Source: Bacteroidales bacterium
GTDB lineage: Bacteria > Bacteroidota > Bacteroidia > Bacteroidales > UBA932
DNA: 64,000 nt
Assembly: GCA_017619675.1 (NCBI GenBank)
Contig: JAFZRX010000001.1
Location: 62,001-126,000, forward strand
Direction of reading: 5' to 3'
The translations under genes were made by a program, and so were the position numbers. The notes beneath the pieces were generated by a model, which saw nothing but the letters and a program-made list of their open reading frames with translations, was not told the origin of the DNA and made no database searches. Shown piece by piece: positions 25,250-33,236 of the stretch (positions within the stretch are counted from its first letter, which is position 1; every line of letters begins with the position of its first letter).

Positions 25250-26923
25250 ATGGGCGGGATACCAGAAAATACACACATACCAGGCGAGCAGAGAGCTACG
25301 TCCTCCAGTTCATCACAGTATAACAAAGAGAACGGTTCGGTTTCACCAGTCGTTGATGGCATTCGTGGCAATGGAGTCAAAAAAGAAAGGAATTACGTCT
25401 CCGAAATCCTGGAATTGTTTGAAGAAAAACGCTATGATTATAACGATCTAAGCGAACAGATGGCCAATATCAATGAGAAAGATTTTTATAGGCTTCTTTG
25501 TGTTCATACCAATCATTTCGTAGCAATATCTAAGGAGTCTCCAAATCTGCTATCGTCTATATATAGTTTTCATCCGGAATCCTTCAAAAGGTTACGACTC
25601 TCTGATCCGGATAAATTTAATAGAATCATTTCCAGAGGTGGTACAGAGAACCCAAAGGATGGTTGGTTCAGTGACATTAACGAAGATCTTAATACATACG
25701 ATAACTTCTTAAGGGCAAAATATACAGCAGAATCTCCATCAGACAAAGAAAAACTGGGTACAAACGATTATCATGATACCAGGATTATTGTTGATGACGT
25801 GCTGGATAGAGGAGAATACGAACAAGCTCTTCCTTTGATGCAGGAATTGAATACATACGATTTCTGCGACGTGTTGATCCACAATTATAACGTTGGGTTC
25901 TTCTTGCGAATGATAAGTGATGATGAGTTTGTTTCCCTGTTCTCAAAACATCGGACAGCGTTGCTCTATCTATATTATAAAGAAAATGATGCTTTCGATG
26001 AGATTCTGGGCCCTTTCATAGATCAGCTCAATTCTCCTGAAATTACAAAGAAAAAAGACCCTGTCTTTGTCAGGAAAGCACTTGACAAGGTTCTAAAAGC
26101 GAAGAAAGATTGGATACAATTGAGCACTAGACTGCAGAGCAGCATTTCGAACAAAATCTTAGCTGATGAAAGAGATTGGCGCCCGACCTTTCTTATAAAA
26201 TGGCTCGGAAATGAAGATATGGATCTGCATGACCTATACAACATTATTGAGTATGCCAAAAAGGATATTCAGAGTATCAATGAGCGCAGCGATGTTCAGA
26301 AGAGTTGTATATTATTCGCCCAGAGTTTTCCTATCATTACACAAGCGCGGGAAAGAGTGCGCATATATATGAAGAATGCTGATAATGGGAAAGAGCAATA
26401 TGATATGATCTCTTCTTTCATGAAAACAGTATGTCTTTCTGTCATCACTGCCGGAGTGGGTTCAGCTTTGTCAACAGGAAGCGTGGTCATGAATATAGTA
26501 ATTTCTGGCGCTGTCGGAGCTACTGTCGAAGGAGTCGACCAGATGATGACAGGTAAATATGATTTAGGTAATATGGCCCAGGGAACGGGTGTAGGTCTTT
26601 TTGGCGGAGGAGTCGGAGAGGCTATTGCATATAAGTTTGTGCCCGGTCCTGCAAAAAAATTCCTTATAGATGTAGTTGTTGGTACCACTGCAAGCATTGC
26701 TACGGATGGGGCCCGGGGTAAATTATCTCTACCCGACGAAGAGCATAATTATGATTTGGACATAGCCCTCTATGCATATTATATGGCAAAGATAGGAGGG
26801 ATAGATTATGATTACGAAAATAAAGCGTACTATGTCAGCAAGAAACTTCCTGGTGAAAAAGGTGAACAACAGGAAGATATAGTAGAAAAGATCAATGATC
26901 TGTTGGAAGAGGTTGGTGAGTAG
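25250..26923 (+). CDS. Shared-leader protein B: unknown, helical with glycine-rich hydrophobic core
   Basis: A 557-residue protein starting 10 nt after gene A, so probably co-transcribed. It has the same 13-residue leader and a Ser-rich linker (to about 45), then an unrelated, largely helical body (50-385). Glycine-rich hydrophobic segments follow at about 391-428 and 445-487 (VITAGVGSALSTGSVVM, GVGLFGGGVGEAIAY), then an acidic C-terminus (DIVEKINDLLEEVGE). The hydrophobic G-rich block resembles translocation or pore-like segments of polymorphic toxins, but no known catalytic toxin motif is seen. No signal peptide. AT-rich. Leader conservation is at protein level, since the codons differ synonymously. 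It is convergent with an AAA+ ATPase gene 8 bp away. Confidence 0.75.
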   Translation: MGGIPENTHIPGEQRATSSSSSQYNKENGSVSPVVDGIRGNGVKKERNYVSEILELFEEKRYDYNDLSEQMANINEKDFYRLLCVHTNHFVAISKESPNLLSSIYSFHPESFKRLRLSDPDKFNRIISRGGTENPKDGWFSDINEDLNTYDNFLRAKYTAESPSDKEKLGTNDYHDTRIIVDDVLDRGEYEQALPLMQELNTYDFCDVLIHNYNVGFFLRMISDDEFVSLFSKHRTALLYLYYKENDAFDEILGPFIDQLNSPEITKKKDPVFVRKALDKVLKAKKDWIQLSTRLQSSISNKILADERDWRPTFLIKWLGNEDMDLHDLYNIIEYAKKDIQSINERSDVQKSCILFAQSFPIITQARERVRIYMKNADNGKEQYDMISSFMKTVCLSVITAGVGSALSTGSVVMNIVISGAVGATVEGVDQMMTGKYDLGNMAQGTGVGLFGGGVGEAIAYKFVPGPAKKFLIDVVVGTTASIATDGARGKLSLPDEEHNYDLDIALYAYYMAKIGGIDYDYENKAYYVSKKLPGEKGEQQEDIVEKINDLLEEVGE

Positions 26924-26931
26924 GTGCGGCG

Positions 26932-28251
26932 CTAGGCTATTTTACCTTCCTTGAGGAATTCGCGGCGGATCCCTTCGATGATATCATCTTTCTTTATTGT
27001 GCTGCTGCCTCGGCTGTAGGCGAGGACGGAGCTGTACTGGACAACGTTGGTTATGCTGCCGCCGGAGAGTTCGTAGTCAGCGGCAATCTGTTCAAGGGAC
27101 ACGTCATCGTCAAATGAGCATTTCTGGGAGAAGGTGTTCTTCCATAGCTGGAGGCGCTGGGCAGTGTCGGGCATGCGGAAGCGTATGATGCTCTGGAAAC
27201 GGCGGGCGAAGGCCTCGTCCAGGTTGGACTTGAGGTTGGTCGAGAGGATTATCAGGCCCGGGTAGTCCTCGATGCGCTGAAGCAGGTAGGCGGTTTCCTG
27301 GTTGGCGTATTTGTCGTGGGAGTCCTTGACTCCGGTGCGCTTGCCAAAGAGGGCGTCGGCTTCGTCAAAGAAGAGGATCCAGTTCTTTCCTTCCGCCAGG
27401 CGGAATACCTTGGAGAGGTTCTTCTCCGTTTCTCCGATATACTTTGATACGAGCATTGACAGGTCTATGCGGTAGACGTCGAGGCCTGTGGCCTTGCCCA
27501 GCAGGGTGGCGGTAAAGGTTTTACCGCTGCCCGGAGGGCCGTAGAACAGGGCCTTGTATCCGGGCTTTATCTTGTGCTGGAGGTCCCATTCCTGGCGTAC
27601 GGATTCACCGTACTTGGTCCAGAGGAGGATCTCCTGGATCTGCTTCATTGTGTCCTCCTCAAGGACAAGGTCCTCCCAGGAGCGTTCTGTCTTGATGAGG
27701 CTGGCGGGGAAGTCCTCGGAGAAATGCGGACGGAAGGGCTTGTCAAGGACCATCTGGTCCAGCAGTTCCTCGGAAGGCCGTAGTATCCAGGAAGAGAAGT
27801 CCTCGGTGTCTTTCACGGCCGGGTCCTTGATAAGGCAGTGACTGGTGAAAAGATCGTTGGAAATGAAGTAGGAAGCAAGTTCCAACCGGCGGTCTATGTC
27901 TCCTGCGGACAGGATGAACAATACCGTTTCAAGGGTGGGGGAGAGGATCCTGCCACCGGTACGTTCAACGCATCCGAACTCCGCGAAGCGGAGGCCCGTG
28001 TCTGAGTTCTTGATACAGAAACAGTCCATCAGTTCCGGCTTCAGGTACGGGGCGAAGGCCATTGCCAGCGCCGCGCGGTCCTGGAATTGGAGGCCGTGGG
28101 AGACTATGAAACGGGCGTAGGCGTCAGGCTGGCCTTCAGCAGGGGGCGGGGCTATTGTGTAAATATCCCCGGCCTCCTGCTTGAAGTAAGTCCTGAGCCT
28201 GAGCGTTATCAGTTGTGAAAGCCAGTCGAGTTCTTGCTGAATGAATTGCAT
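26932..28251 (-). CDS. AAA+ ATPase
   Basis: A 439-residue protein. The N-terminal about 190 residues have no recognised motif. They are followed by a classical AAA+ module with Walker A GPPGSGKT (238-245), a pore-loop-like SKYIGETEKNL, Walker B ILFFDEADALFG (292-303), sensor-1 IILSTNL and arginine finger region ARRF (349-352). This one-module architecture with a long N-domain resembles the ATPases encoded with extracellular contractile injection systems, but also other family members. It sits 12 nt after the tagaturonate epimerase gene in the same direction, so it may simply be the tail of the hexuronate operon. It is convergent with the shared-leader genes. Partner unknown. Confidence 0.88.
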   Translation of the reverse strand: MQFIQQELDWLSQLITLRLRTYFKQEAGDIYTIAPPPAEGQPDAYARFIVSHGLQFQDRAALAMAFAPYLKPELMDCFCIKNSDTGLRFAEFGCVERTGGRILSPTLETVLFILSAGDIDRRLELASYFISNDLFTSHCLIKDPAVKDTEDFSSWILRPSEELLDQMVLDKPFRPHFSEDFPASLIKTERSWEDLVLEEDTMKQIQEILLWTKYGESVRQEWDLQHKIKPGYKALFYGPPGSGKTFTATLLGKATGLDVYRIDLSMLVSKYIGETEKNLSKVFRLAEGKNWILFFDEADALFGKRTGVKDSHDKYANQETAYLLQRIEDYPGLIILSTNLKSNLDEAFARRFQSIIRFRMPDTAQRLQLWKNTFSQKCSFDDDVSLEQIAADYELSGGSITNVVQYSSVLAYSRGSSTIKKDDIIEGIRREFLKEGKIA

Positions 28252-28263
28252 TGTGCTGATGAT

Positions 28264-29403
28264 TTATTTGAAAAGGCGGCTGATGTGCCTCTCGCAGAGG
28301 TTGTCCTCTATTTCCTTGCCTATGACGTCGGCGTACTTCTCGAGAGCCGGGTAGAACTCGTCGCCCAGTTCGGCGGCTATCTTGTAGCTGACGTGGATGA
28401 GCTGGCGGAACGACGGGTTGAACAGCGGGTCCGCAGGGTTGTGCCTCATTGTGCGGGCGAAGGTATCGGCATCCCACTTTTCAACTTCCTGCGCCGAAGG
28501 CAGCTGCGCTGTATCAACGTCGATGACGGTGGCATAGGGCACCGTGAGTTCCTCCATTCGGCCCAGGGCTCCGGCATAGATCTTCTTTGCCAGGGCGAGG
28601 CCCTTCTCATCGGCCACTGCGAGGCCGATGATCTCCTCCAGCCAGGTGGTGCCGGCGGTCTTGATGTGGATGCCCGCATCGTATTTGCGGATGAGCCTTC
28701 CCATGATGGGGTAGATGCTGAACTTGTCCGATCCGGAGTGGATGGAGAGTTTCAGGTTGTCAGGAAGGCCGTATTCCTTGACGCATTCGGCGATTACCTG
28801 GAGGTCCTGTTCGAACTCTTTCTCGAACTGGGCCAGGTCTCCGCGGTAGTCCACACCCTTGTTGAAGCGTCCGGTGAACTTGGGGGCGATGGTCTGCAGG
28901 GGAACCTTCTCCGCGGCCAGTTCCTTGAGGATGTAGCGGAGTTCCTCAGGGCTCTGGGCGTTGTCGACCTCGTCCAAGGAGACTTCGGTCACAAAGTTGT
29001 CCGCGCCTTTCTTTGCGGCGATGTGGCGGTAGATCTTGCCGGCTTCCTTGATGGCGGGGAGGAAGCGCTCCTCCAGGGAGCCTTCCTTGCCGATGTAGTC
29101 TGCCACATCGATTGTGAAGAAGTCAGAGGCCTCTATGAAACGGTCCACGTTGCCAAGGTTGATGTGGTCCGCGTCCACGAAGTACTGGCCTTCATAGCCG
29201 AGGGCCTTGACGGCGGCCTCGGCTTCCTTGCGGACTTCACCGGGCTCCGTGCATACAATCACGTGCTCGCGGTTGGACTTGTTCCATACGGGGATGAACT
29301 GAACCCCGAACTCTTCCTTGGCCTTGAGGAGGGCCTTTAGCTGGTTGACGCCTTCATGGGAGAAACGGTCTCCTACGCCAAATGAGTATTTTCCTATCTT
29401 CAT
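28264..29403 (-). CDS. uxaE: Tagaturonate epimerase family protein (UxaE-like)
   Basis: A 379-residue cytosolic protein. MKIGKYSFGVGDRFSHEG, FVDADHINLGNVDRF, SIHSGSDKFSIYP and HIKTAGTTWLEEI are typical of the tagaturonate epimerase family, whose Thermotoga member interconverts D-tagaturonate and D-fructuronate at C4. In this operon it would merge the galacturonate branch into the glucuronate branch after UxaC. The family assignment is from recognised sequence features; activity in this organism is inferred. Spacing is 14 nt to the upstream 6-phosphogluconate dehydrogenase and 12 nt to the AAA+ ATPase. Confidence 0.85.
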   Translation of the reverse strand: MKIGKYSFGVGDRFSHEGVNQLKALLKAKEEFGVQFIPVWNKSNREHVIVCTEPGEVRKEAEAAVKALGYEGQYFVDADHINLGNVDRFIEASDFFTIDVADYIGKEGSLEERFLPAIKEAGKIYRHIAAKKGADNFVTEVSLDEVDNAQSPEELRYILKELAAEKVPLQTIAPKFTGRFNKGVDYRGDLAQFEKEFEQDLQVIAECVKEYGLPDNLKLSIHSGSDKFSIYPIMGRLIRKYDAGIHIKTAGTTWLEEIIGLAVADEKGLALAKKIYAGALGRMEELTVPYATVIDVDTAQLPSAQEVEKWDADTFARTMRHNPADPLFNPSFRQLIHVSYKIAAELGDEFYPALEKYADVIGKEIEDNLCERHISRLFK

Positions 29404-29417
29404 ATCTGTTGTCTTTA

Positions 29418-30875
29418 TTATGCGTTGTATGATCCTGAGATTGTGTCGCCGCCGTGGCCGGTCCAGTTGGTGTGGAAGAACTCTCCGCGCGGCTTGTCAG
29501 TGCGCTCGTAGGTGTGGGCGCCAAAGAAGTCCCTCTGGGCCTGGAGCAGGTTGGCGGGGAGGCGCTTGCAGCGGTAGCCGTCATAGTATTCCAGTGCCGC
29601 GGCCATGCAGGGCGCTGGGATGCCGTTCAGGATGGCCTGTGAGAGGACGCGGCGGTAGCCGTCCTGGGCATCGGCAAGTTTCTGCGTGAAGTAAGGGTCA
29701 AGCAGGATGTTGGCGATGTCAGGGTTCTTGTCGAAGGCTTCCTTGATCTTGCCAAGGAAGACACTGCGGATGATGCAGCCGCCCCTCCACATAAGGGCGA
29801 TGCCGCCGTAGTTGAGGTCCCAGCCGTACTCCTTTGCAGCCGCCTTCATGAGGGCATAGCCCTGTGCGTAGGAAATGACCTTGGCGGCGAAAAGGGCCTT
29901 GCGCAGGTCCTCGAGGAAGGCTTTCCTGTCCCCGGTGAAGGCCTTTGGAGAGGGGCCCTGGAGGATATCGGAGGCGGCGACGCGCTCTTCCTTGATGGCG
30001 GAGAGGCTGCGCGCGAATACGCTTTCAGCGATGAGCGTCAGCGGCACTCCGGCATCGAGGGCGGCTTCCGCCGTCCATTTGCCGGTGCCTTTCTGGCCCG
30101 CGGTGTCCAGGATGTAATCCAGGACATAGCGGCCATCCTCGTCCTTCTTTGCGAGGATATCCTTGGTGATGTCTATCAGGTAACTGTCAAGGTCGCCCTT
30201 GTTCCATTCCGTGAAGGTTGCCTGCATTTCCTCGTTGGTCATGCCCAGGATTTCCTTCATAATGTGATAGCACTCGCAGATGAGCTGTATGTCACCGTAC
30301 TCGATTCCGTTGTGGACCATCTTTACAAAGTGGCCGGCGCCGCCCTGGCCCACCCAGTCGCAGCAGGGGGTGCCGTCGGCAACCTTGGCTGCGATGGCCT
30401 GGAGGATGGGCTTCACCTCCGGCCAGGCCTGAGGGCATCCGCCCGGCATGATGGAAGGCCCCTTGAGGGCGCCTTCCTCGCCGCCGGATACGCCCGTGCC
30501 TATGTACAGAAGTCCTTTGCTGTGTACATATTCCGTACGGCGCGCCGTGTCCGGGAAATGGGTGTTTCCACCGTCAATTATGATGTCTCCCTTGTCCAGG
30601 AGGGGAATCAGCTTGTCAATGTAGTCGTCCACGGCTGCTCCGGCCTTTACCATCAGGAACACCTTGCGGGGACTCTTGAGGGAGGATACCAGGTCCTCCA
30701 GGCTGTGCGCGCCGTAGATGTTCTTGCCGGCGCCCCTGCCGTTTATGAAATTGTCCACTTTCTGTACCGTGCGGTTGAATACGCTAACGCGGAAGCCCTT
30801 GCTCTCCATATTGAGAACCAGGTTCTCTCCCATTACTGCCAGGCCTATGAGGCCGATATCAGATTTCATTTCCAT
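29418..30875 (-). CDS. gnd: 6-phosphogluconate dehydrogenase, decarboxylating
   Basis: A full-length 485-residue enzyme: Rossmann GLIGLAVMGENL with NRT (NADP-type) after strand 2, the signature GGEEGALKGPSIMPGG, catalytic HFVKMVHNGIEYG (Lys) and the C-terminal GYRCKRLPANLLQAQRDFFGAHT spread over two segments. It oxidises 6-phosphogluconate to ribulose 5-phosphate and CO2. Finding it inside a hexuronate operon, rather than with zwf and pgl, is unusual. It suggests the operon delivers gluconate or 6-phosphogluconate (see findings). It is 4 nt downstream of the LarA-like gene. Confidence 0.95.
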   Translation of the reverse strand: MEMKSDIGLIGLAVMGENLVLNMESKGFRVSVFNRTVQKVDNFINGRGAGKNIYGAHSLEDLVSSLKSPRKVFLMVKAGAAVDDYIDKLIPLLDKGDIIIDGGNTHFPDTARRTEYVHSKGLLYIGTGVSGGEEGALKGPSIMPGGCPQAWPEVKPILQAIAAKVADGTPCCDWVGQGGAGHFVKMVHNGIEYGDIQLICECYHIMKEILGMTNEEMQATFTEWNKGDLDSYLIDITKDILAKKDEDGRYVLDYILDTAGQKGTGKWTAEAALDAGVPLTLIAESVFARSLSAIKEERVAASDILQGPSPKAFTGDRKAFLEDLRKALFAAKVISYAQGYALMKAAAKEYGWDLNYGGIALMWRGGCIIRSVFLGKIKEAFDKNPDIANILLDPYFTQKLADAQDGYRRVLSQAILNGIPAPCMAAALEYYDGYRCKRLPANLLQAQRDFFGAHTYERTDKPRGEFFHTNWTGHGGDTISGSYNA

Positions 30876-30879
30876 ATAG

Positions 30880-32157
30880 TTAGTCTTTGAACCGGTCCGG
30901 ATGCGCCCAGAGGCCCAGGGCCGGGTTTGATATGTAATATATTTCTTGGTTTCCTATTGTGTTCCAGCCGTCTTTCAGCGACTGCGGATTGTACTTTTCC
31001 ATGGCATCCGAGAGGCTGCCGTATTGGAAGCCTACGCCCTCTATCTCTTCCCTGGTCACACCCGGGCCGGGGCAGTAGGTAATGGTAAAGCGCCCTTCGG
31101 ACGAGCCGTGGATCAGGTGCGCAGCGGCGCCCAGGTTGTCCCGAAGGTCCTGGTTTTCCGCCACCGCCTTCAGCGTGGCGGGCGTACCGTGGTAGCCGTA
31201 TTTGCGGATCAGCATGTCGTTGGTCGGATCCTCTCCGAATTCCTTTAAGCCCGGCGCCAGGACGGTCAGTTCAGCGCCGTCCGCCAGGGCCATCCTGGTG
31301 CGGTATATGGCCTTGTTGCCCAGCCAGGTGCTCTTGAACTCTTCAGGGTCAAGGTATACGACGCATTTGTCCAGGGGCTTGTCAACCATTATGAAATTGG
31401 TCTCAAGCGACAGGGCGGCCGCCTTGCGGAAGCACTCCATGTCGTCCCCGATGAACAGGCCCTTGAGCTCCAGTTCTCCGCTGTCTGGGTTTTTGGCTAT
31501 AACTGTCAGGATATAGATTATTGGCAGGTCCTTTATGAAATGCTCCCTGGCGTATTCCAGGACGGTGCGGACGGGGGAGTCAGCGCGTCCCATGATGCGC
31601 TCCATGCCGTATGTGGCGCCAAGGTAGTGGCTCAGGTTTATGCCGGCGCTGCCGCCGGCGCCCACAAAGATGTTCTTGGTGTAGTTGGCCATTCCAATAA
31701 CCTCGTGCGGGACTACCTGGCCAATTGAAAGTATCAGGTCGAAGGACGGGTCCAGCAGCAGGCGGTTGACCTGTGCCGGCCAGGGCTCGTCTATGACCCC
31801 TTCAGACACCTCTTTAAGGAAGTCCGCCGGGACTTCTCCAACTGTGACCACGTCATGACGCCAGTCATGGACGCGGAACAGTTCCTGGGGGACTCCGCCG
31901 AACATGGCGTCTATCTGGGCGGCGCTCATGGGGGAGTGGGTGCCCAATGCGGGCATCACGTCCGTGAGCGCAGCGCCCCAGTACTCGTACGCGAAGCGCG
32001 TAATCGGGCCCGCGTACGAATTCAGGCGCGTGATATCCGGCGGGATGGCAAGCACGCGGCGCCTTGTCCCAAGGGCCCTAAACGCCTCAAAAAGGGCGCT
32101 GCGGGCCTCTGCAGGGCTGATGCAATCGTCTTTGGAGCCGCGTGAGTAGTAAAGCAT
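30880..32157 (-). CDS. LarA-like nickel-dependent racemase/epimerase (DUF2088)
   Basis: A 425-residue LarA-superfamily protein. Conserved PDITR (40-44), GTHSPM with His74, and the IGQVVPHEVIGMANYTKN segment with His151 and Lys161 match His108, His174 and Lys184 of Lactiplantibacillus LarA (same 10-residue His-Lys spacing). The catalytic bases and the attachment Lys for the nickel-pincer cofactor therefore seem intact. Family members include lactate racemase and D-gluconate/D-mannonate 2-epimerase. Its place between a sugar-acid kinase and 6-phosphogluconate dehydrogenase favours an aldonate epimerase. The cofactor-making genes (larB, larC, larE) are not in the window. Confidence 0.88.
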   Translation of the reverse strand: MLYYSRGSKDDCISPAEARSALFEAFRALGTRRRVLAIPPDITRLNSYAGPITRFAYEYWGAALTDVMPALGTHSPMSAAQIDAMFGGVPQELFRVHDWRHDVVTVGEVPADFLKEVSEGVIDEPWPAQVNRLLLDPSFDLILSIGQVVPHEVIGMANYTKNIFVGAGGSAGINLSHYLGATYGMERIMGRADSPVRTVLEYAREHFIKDLPIIYILTVIAKNPDSGELELKGLFIGDDMECFRKAAALSLETNFIMVDKPLDKCVVYLDPEEFKSTWLGNKAIYRTRMALADGAELTVLAPGLKEFGEDPTNDMLIRKYGYHGTPATLKAVAENQDLRDNLGAAAHLIHGSSEGRFTITYCPGPGVTREEIEGVGFQYGSLSDAMEKYNPQSLKDGWNTIGNQEIYYISNPALGLWAHPDRFKD

Positions 32158-32160
32158 GTC

Positions 32161-33234
32161 CTATCGTTTTACACGTGCGTTTCCTTTCCAGGCGGACCAT
32201 ACCTGGTCTTCGTCTTCCACCTGGGCGTAGTCAGTCAGGTAGGTGGTGGCCAGGGCTCCCGTGGCCCAGCCGAACTGGAGCCATTTCTCAGGCTCCCAAC
32301 CGCGGAGGATGCCGTACAGGAGGCCGCCCACAAAGGCGTCGCCGCCGCCTATACGGTCAAGGACCGTAATCTGGCGCGGCTCCGCCACGTGCCACTGGTC
32401 GCCCTCCAGCAGGATGGCTCCCCAGTTGTGGCTGTTGGCGTCGTTCACCTGGCGCAGCGTTGTGGCGAACACCTGCGCCTGCGGATATACGGCCTTCACG
32501 CGGCCTATCATATCCTTGAAGCCGCTGATCTTTGCGGCCACGTCGCTTCCGCCGGCCTCCGGGCCTTCGATGCCCAGGCTCAGCTGGAAGTCTTCCTCAT
32601 TGCCGATGAGCACGTCCGCCACGCTGCAGATTTCGCTGAAGATATCGCGAAGTTCCAGCTCGCGTCCCTCCCAGAAGGACGCCCTGTAATTGATGTCGAA
32701 GCTGATCAGCGAGCCGCTGGCCTTTGCCGCGCGGGCGATCTCCAGGCAGAAGCGCCCGGTCTCCGGGCTCAGCGCGGCGATCAGGCCTGAAAGGTGCACC
32801 ATCTGCACTCCTTCCACGCCGAATATGCGGTCCAGGTCGAAATCCTTCACGTTGAGGGTGCGGCCTACCTCGCCTGCGCGGTCGTTCCAGACGCGCGGGC
32901 CGCGTACGCCGCTGCCGCAGTCAGCGATGTTGATTTGGTGACGATAGCCCCAGGGACCGCCCTGAGGCACTTCCGGACCTTCGACGTCCATCCCGCGGCC
33001 CCGCAGGTCGGACTTGATGAACGCGGCCATCGGGCTTCCCTTCACAAAGGTCGTTAGGACCTTCACGTTGAGGCCCAGCAGGGAAGAGATGCTGGCCACG
33101 TTGGTCTCCGCGCTGGTTGCCTGCATGCGGAAGACATTGCTGCTCCAGACCGGCTGACCGTTGTCCGGACATATCCTGAGTCCCATGCTGGTAGGCACCA
33201 GGAGGGCGTATTTACAGTTTTGCTTCAGTTCCAT
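32161..33234 (-). CDS. PfkB-family sugar-acid kinase (2-keto-3-deoxygluconate kinase-like)
   Basis: A 357-residue ribokinase-fold protein. N-terminal substrate-lid segment (NVASISSLLGLNVKVLTTFVKG), LISFDINYRASFW, IGNEEDFQLSLG and the ATP/anion-hole motif DRIGGGDAFVGGLLYG with the catalytic Asp; the usual DTxGAGD is here DRIGGGD. Annotation pipelines would call it KDG kinase. In this operon the partner enzymes for KDG (mannonate dehydratase, KDPG aldolase) are absent while 6-phosphogluconate dehydrogenase is present, so gluconate is a rival substrate. Three nt separate it from the LarA-like gene. Confidence 0.85.
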   Translation of the reverse strand: MELKQNCKYALLVPTSMGLRICPDNGQPVWSSNVFRMQATSAETNVASISSLLGLNVKVLTTFVKGSPMAAFIKSDLRGRGMDVEGPEVPQGGPWGYRHQINIADCGSGVRGPRVWNDRAGEVGRTLNVKDFDLDRIFGVEGVQMVHLSGLIAALSPETGRFCLEIARAAKASGSLISFDINYRASFWEGRELELRDIFSEICSVADVLIGNEEDFQLSLGIEGPEAGGSDVAAKISGFKDMIGRVKAVYPQAQVFATTLRQVNDANSHNWGAILLEGDQWHVAEPRQITVLDRIGGGDAFVGGLLYGILRGWEPEKWLQFGWATGALATTYLTDYAQVEDEDQVWSAWKGNARVKR

Positions 33235-33236
33235 AT

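Noticed and set aside
23626-25291. Leader similarity explained as a simple DNA direct repeat
   Set aside because: Four synonymous third-position differences within the 13 identical codons argue for protein-level conservation rather than a recent duplication of DNA.
25245-25451. A 68-codon open frame overlapping the start of the second leader gene
   Set aside because: Different frame of the same DNA; the leader frame is supported by its match to the first gene.
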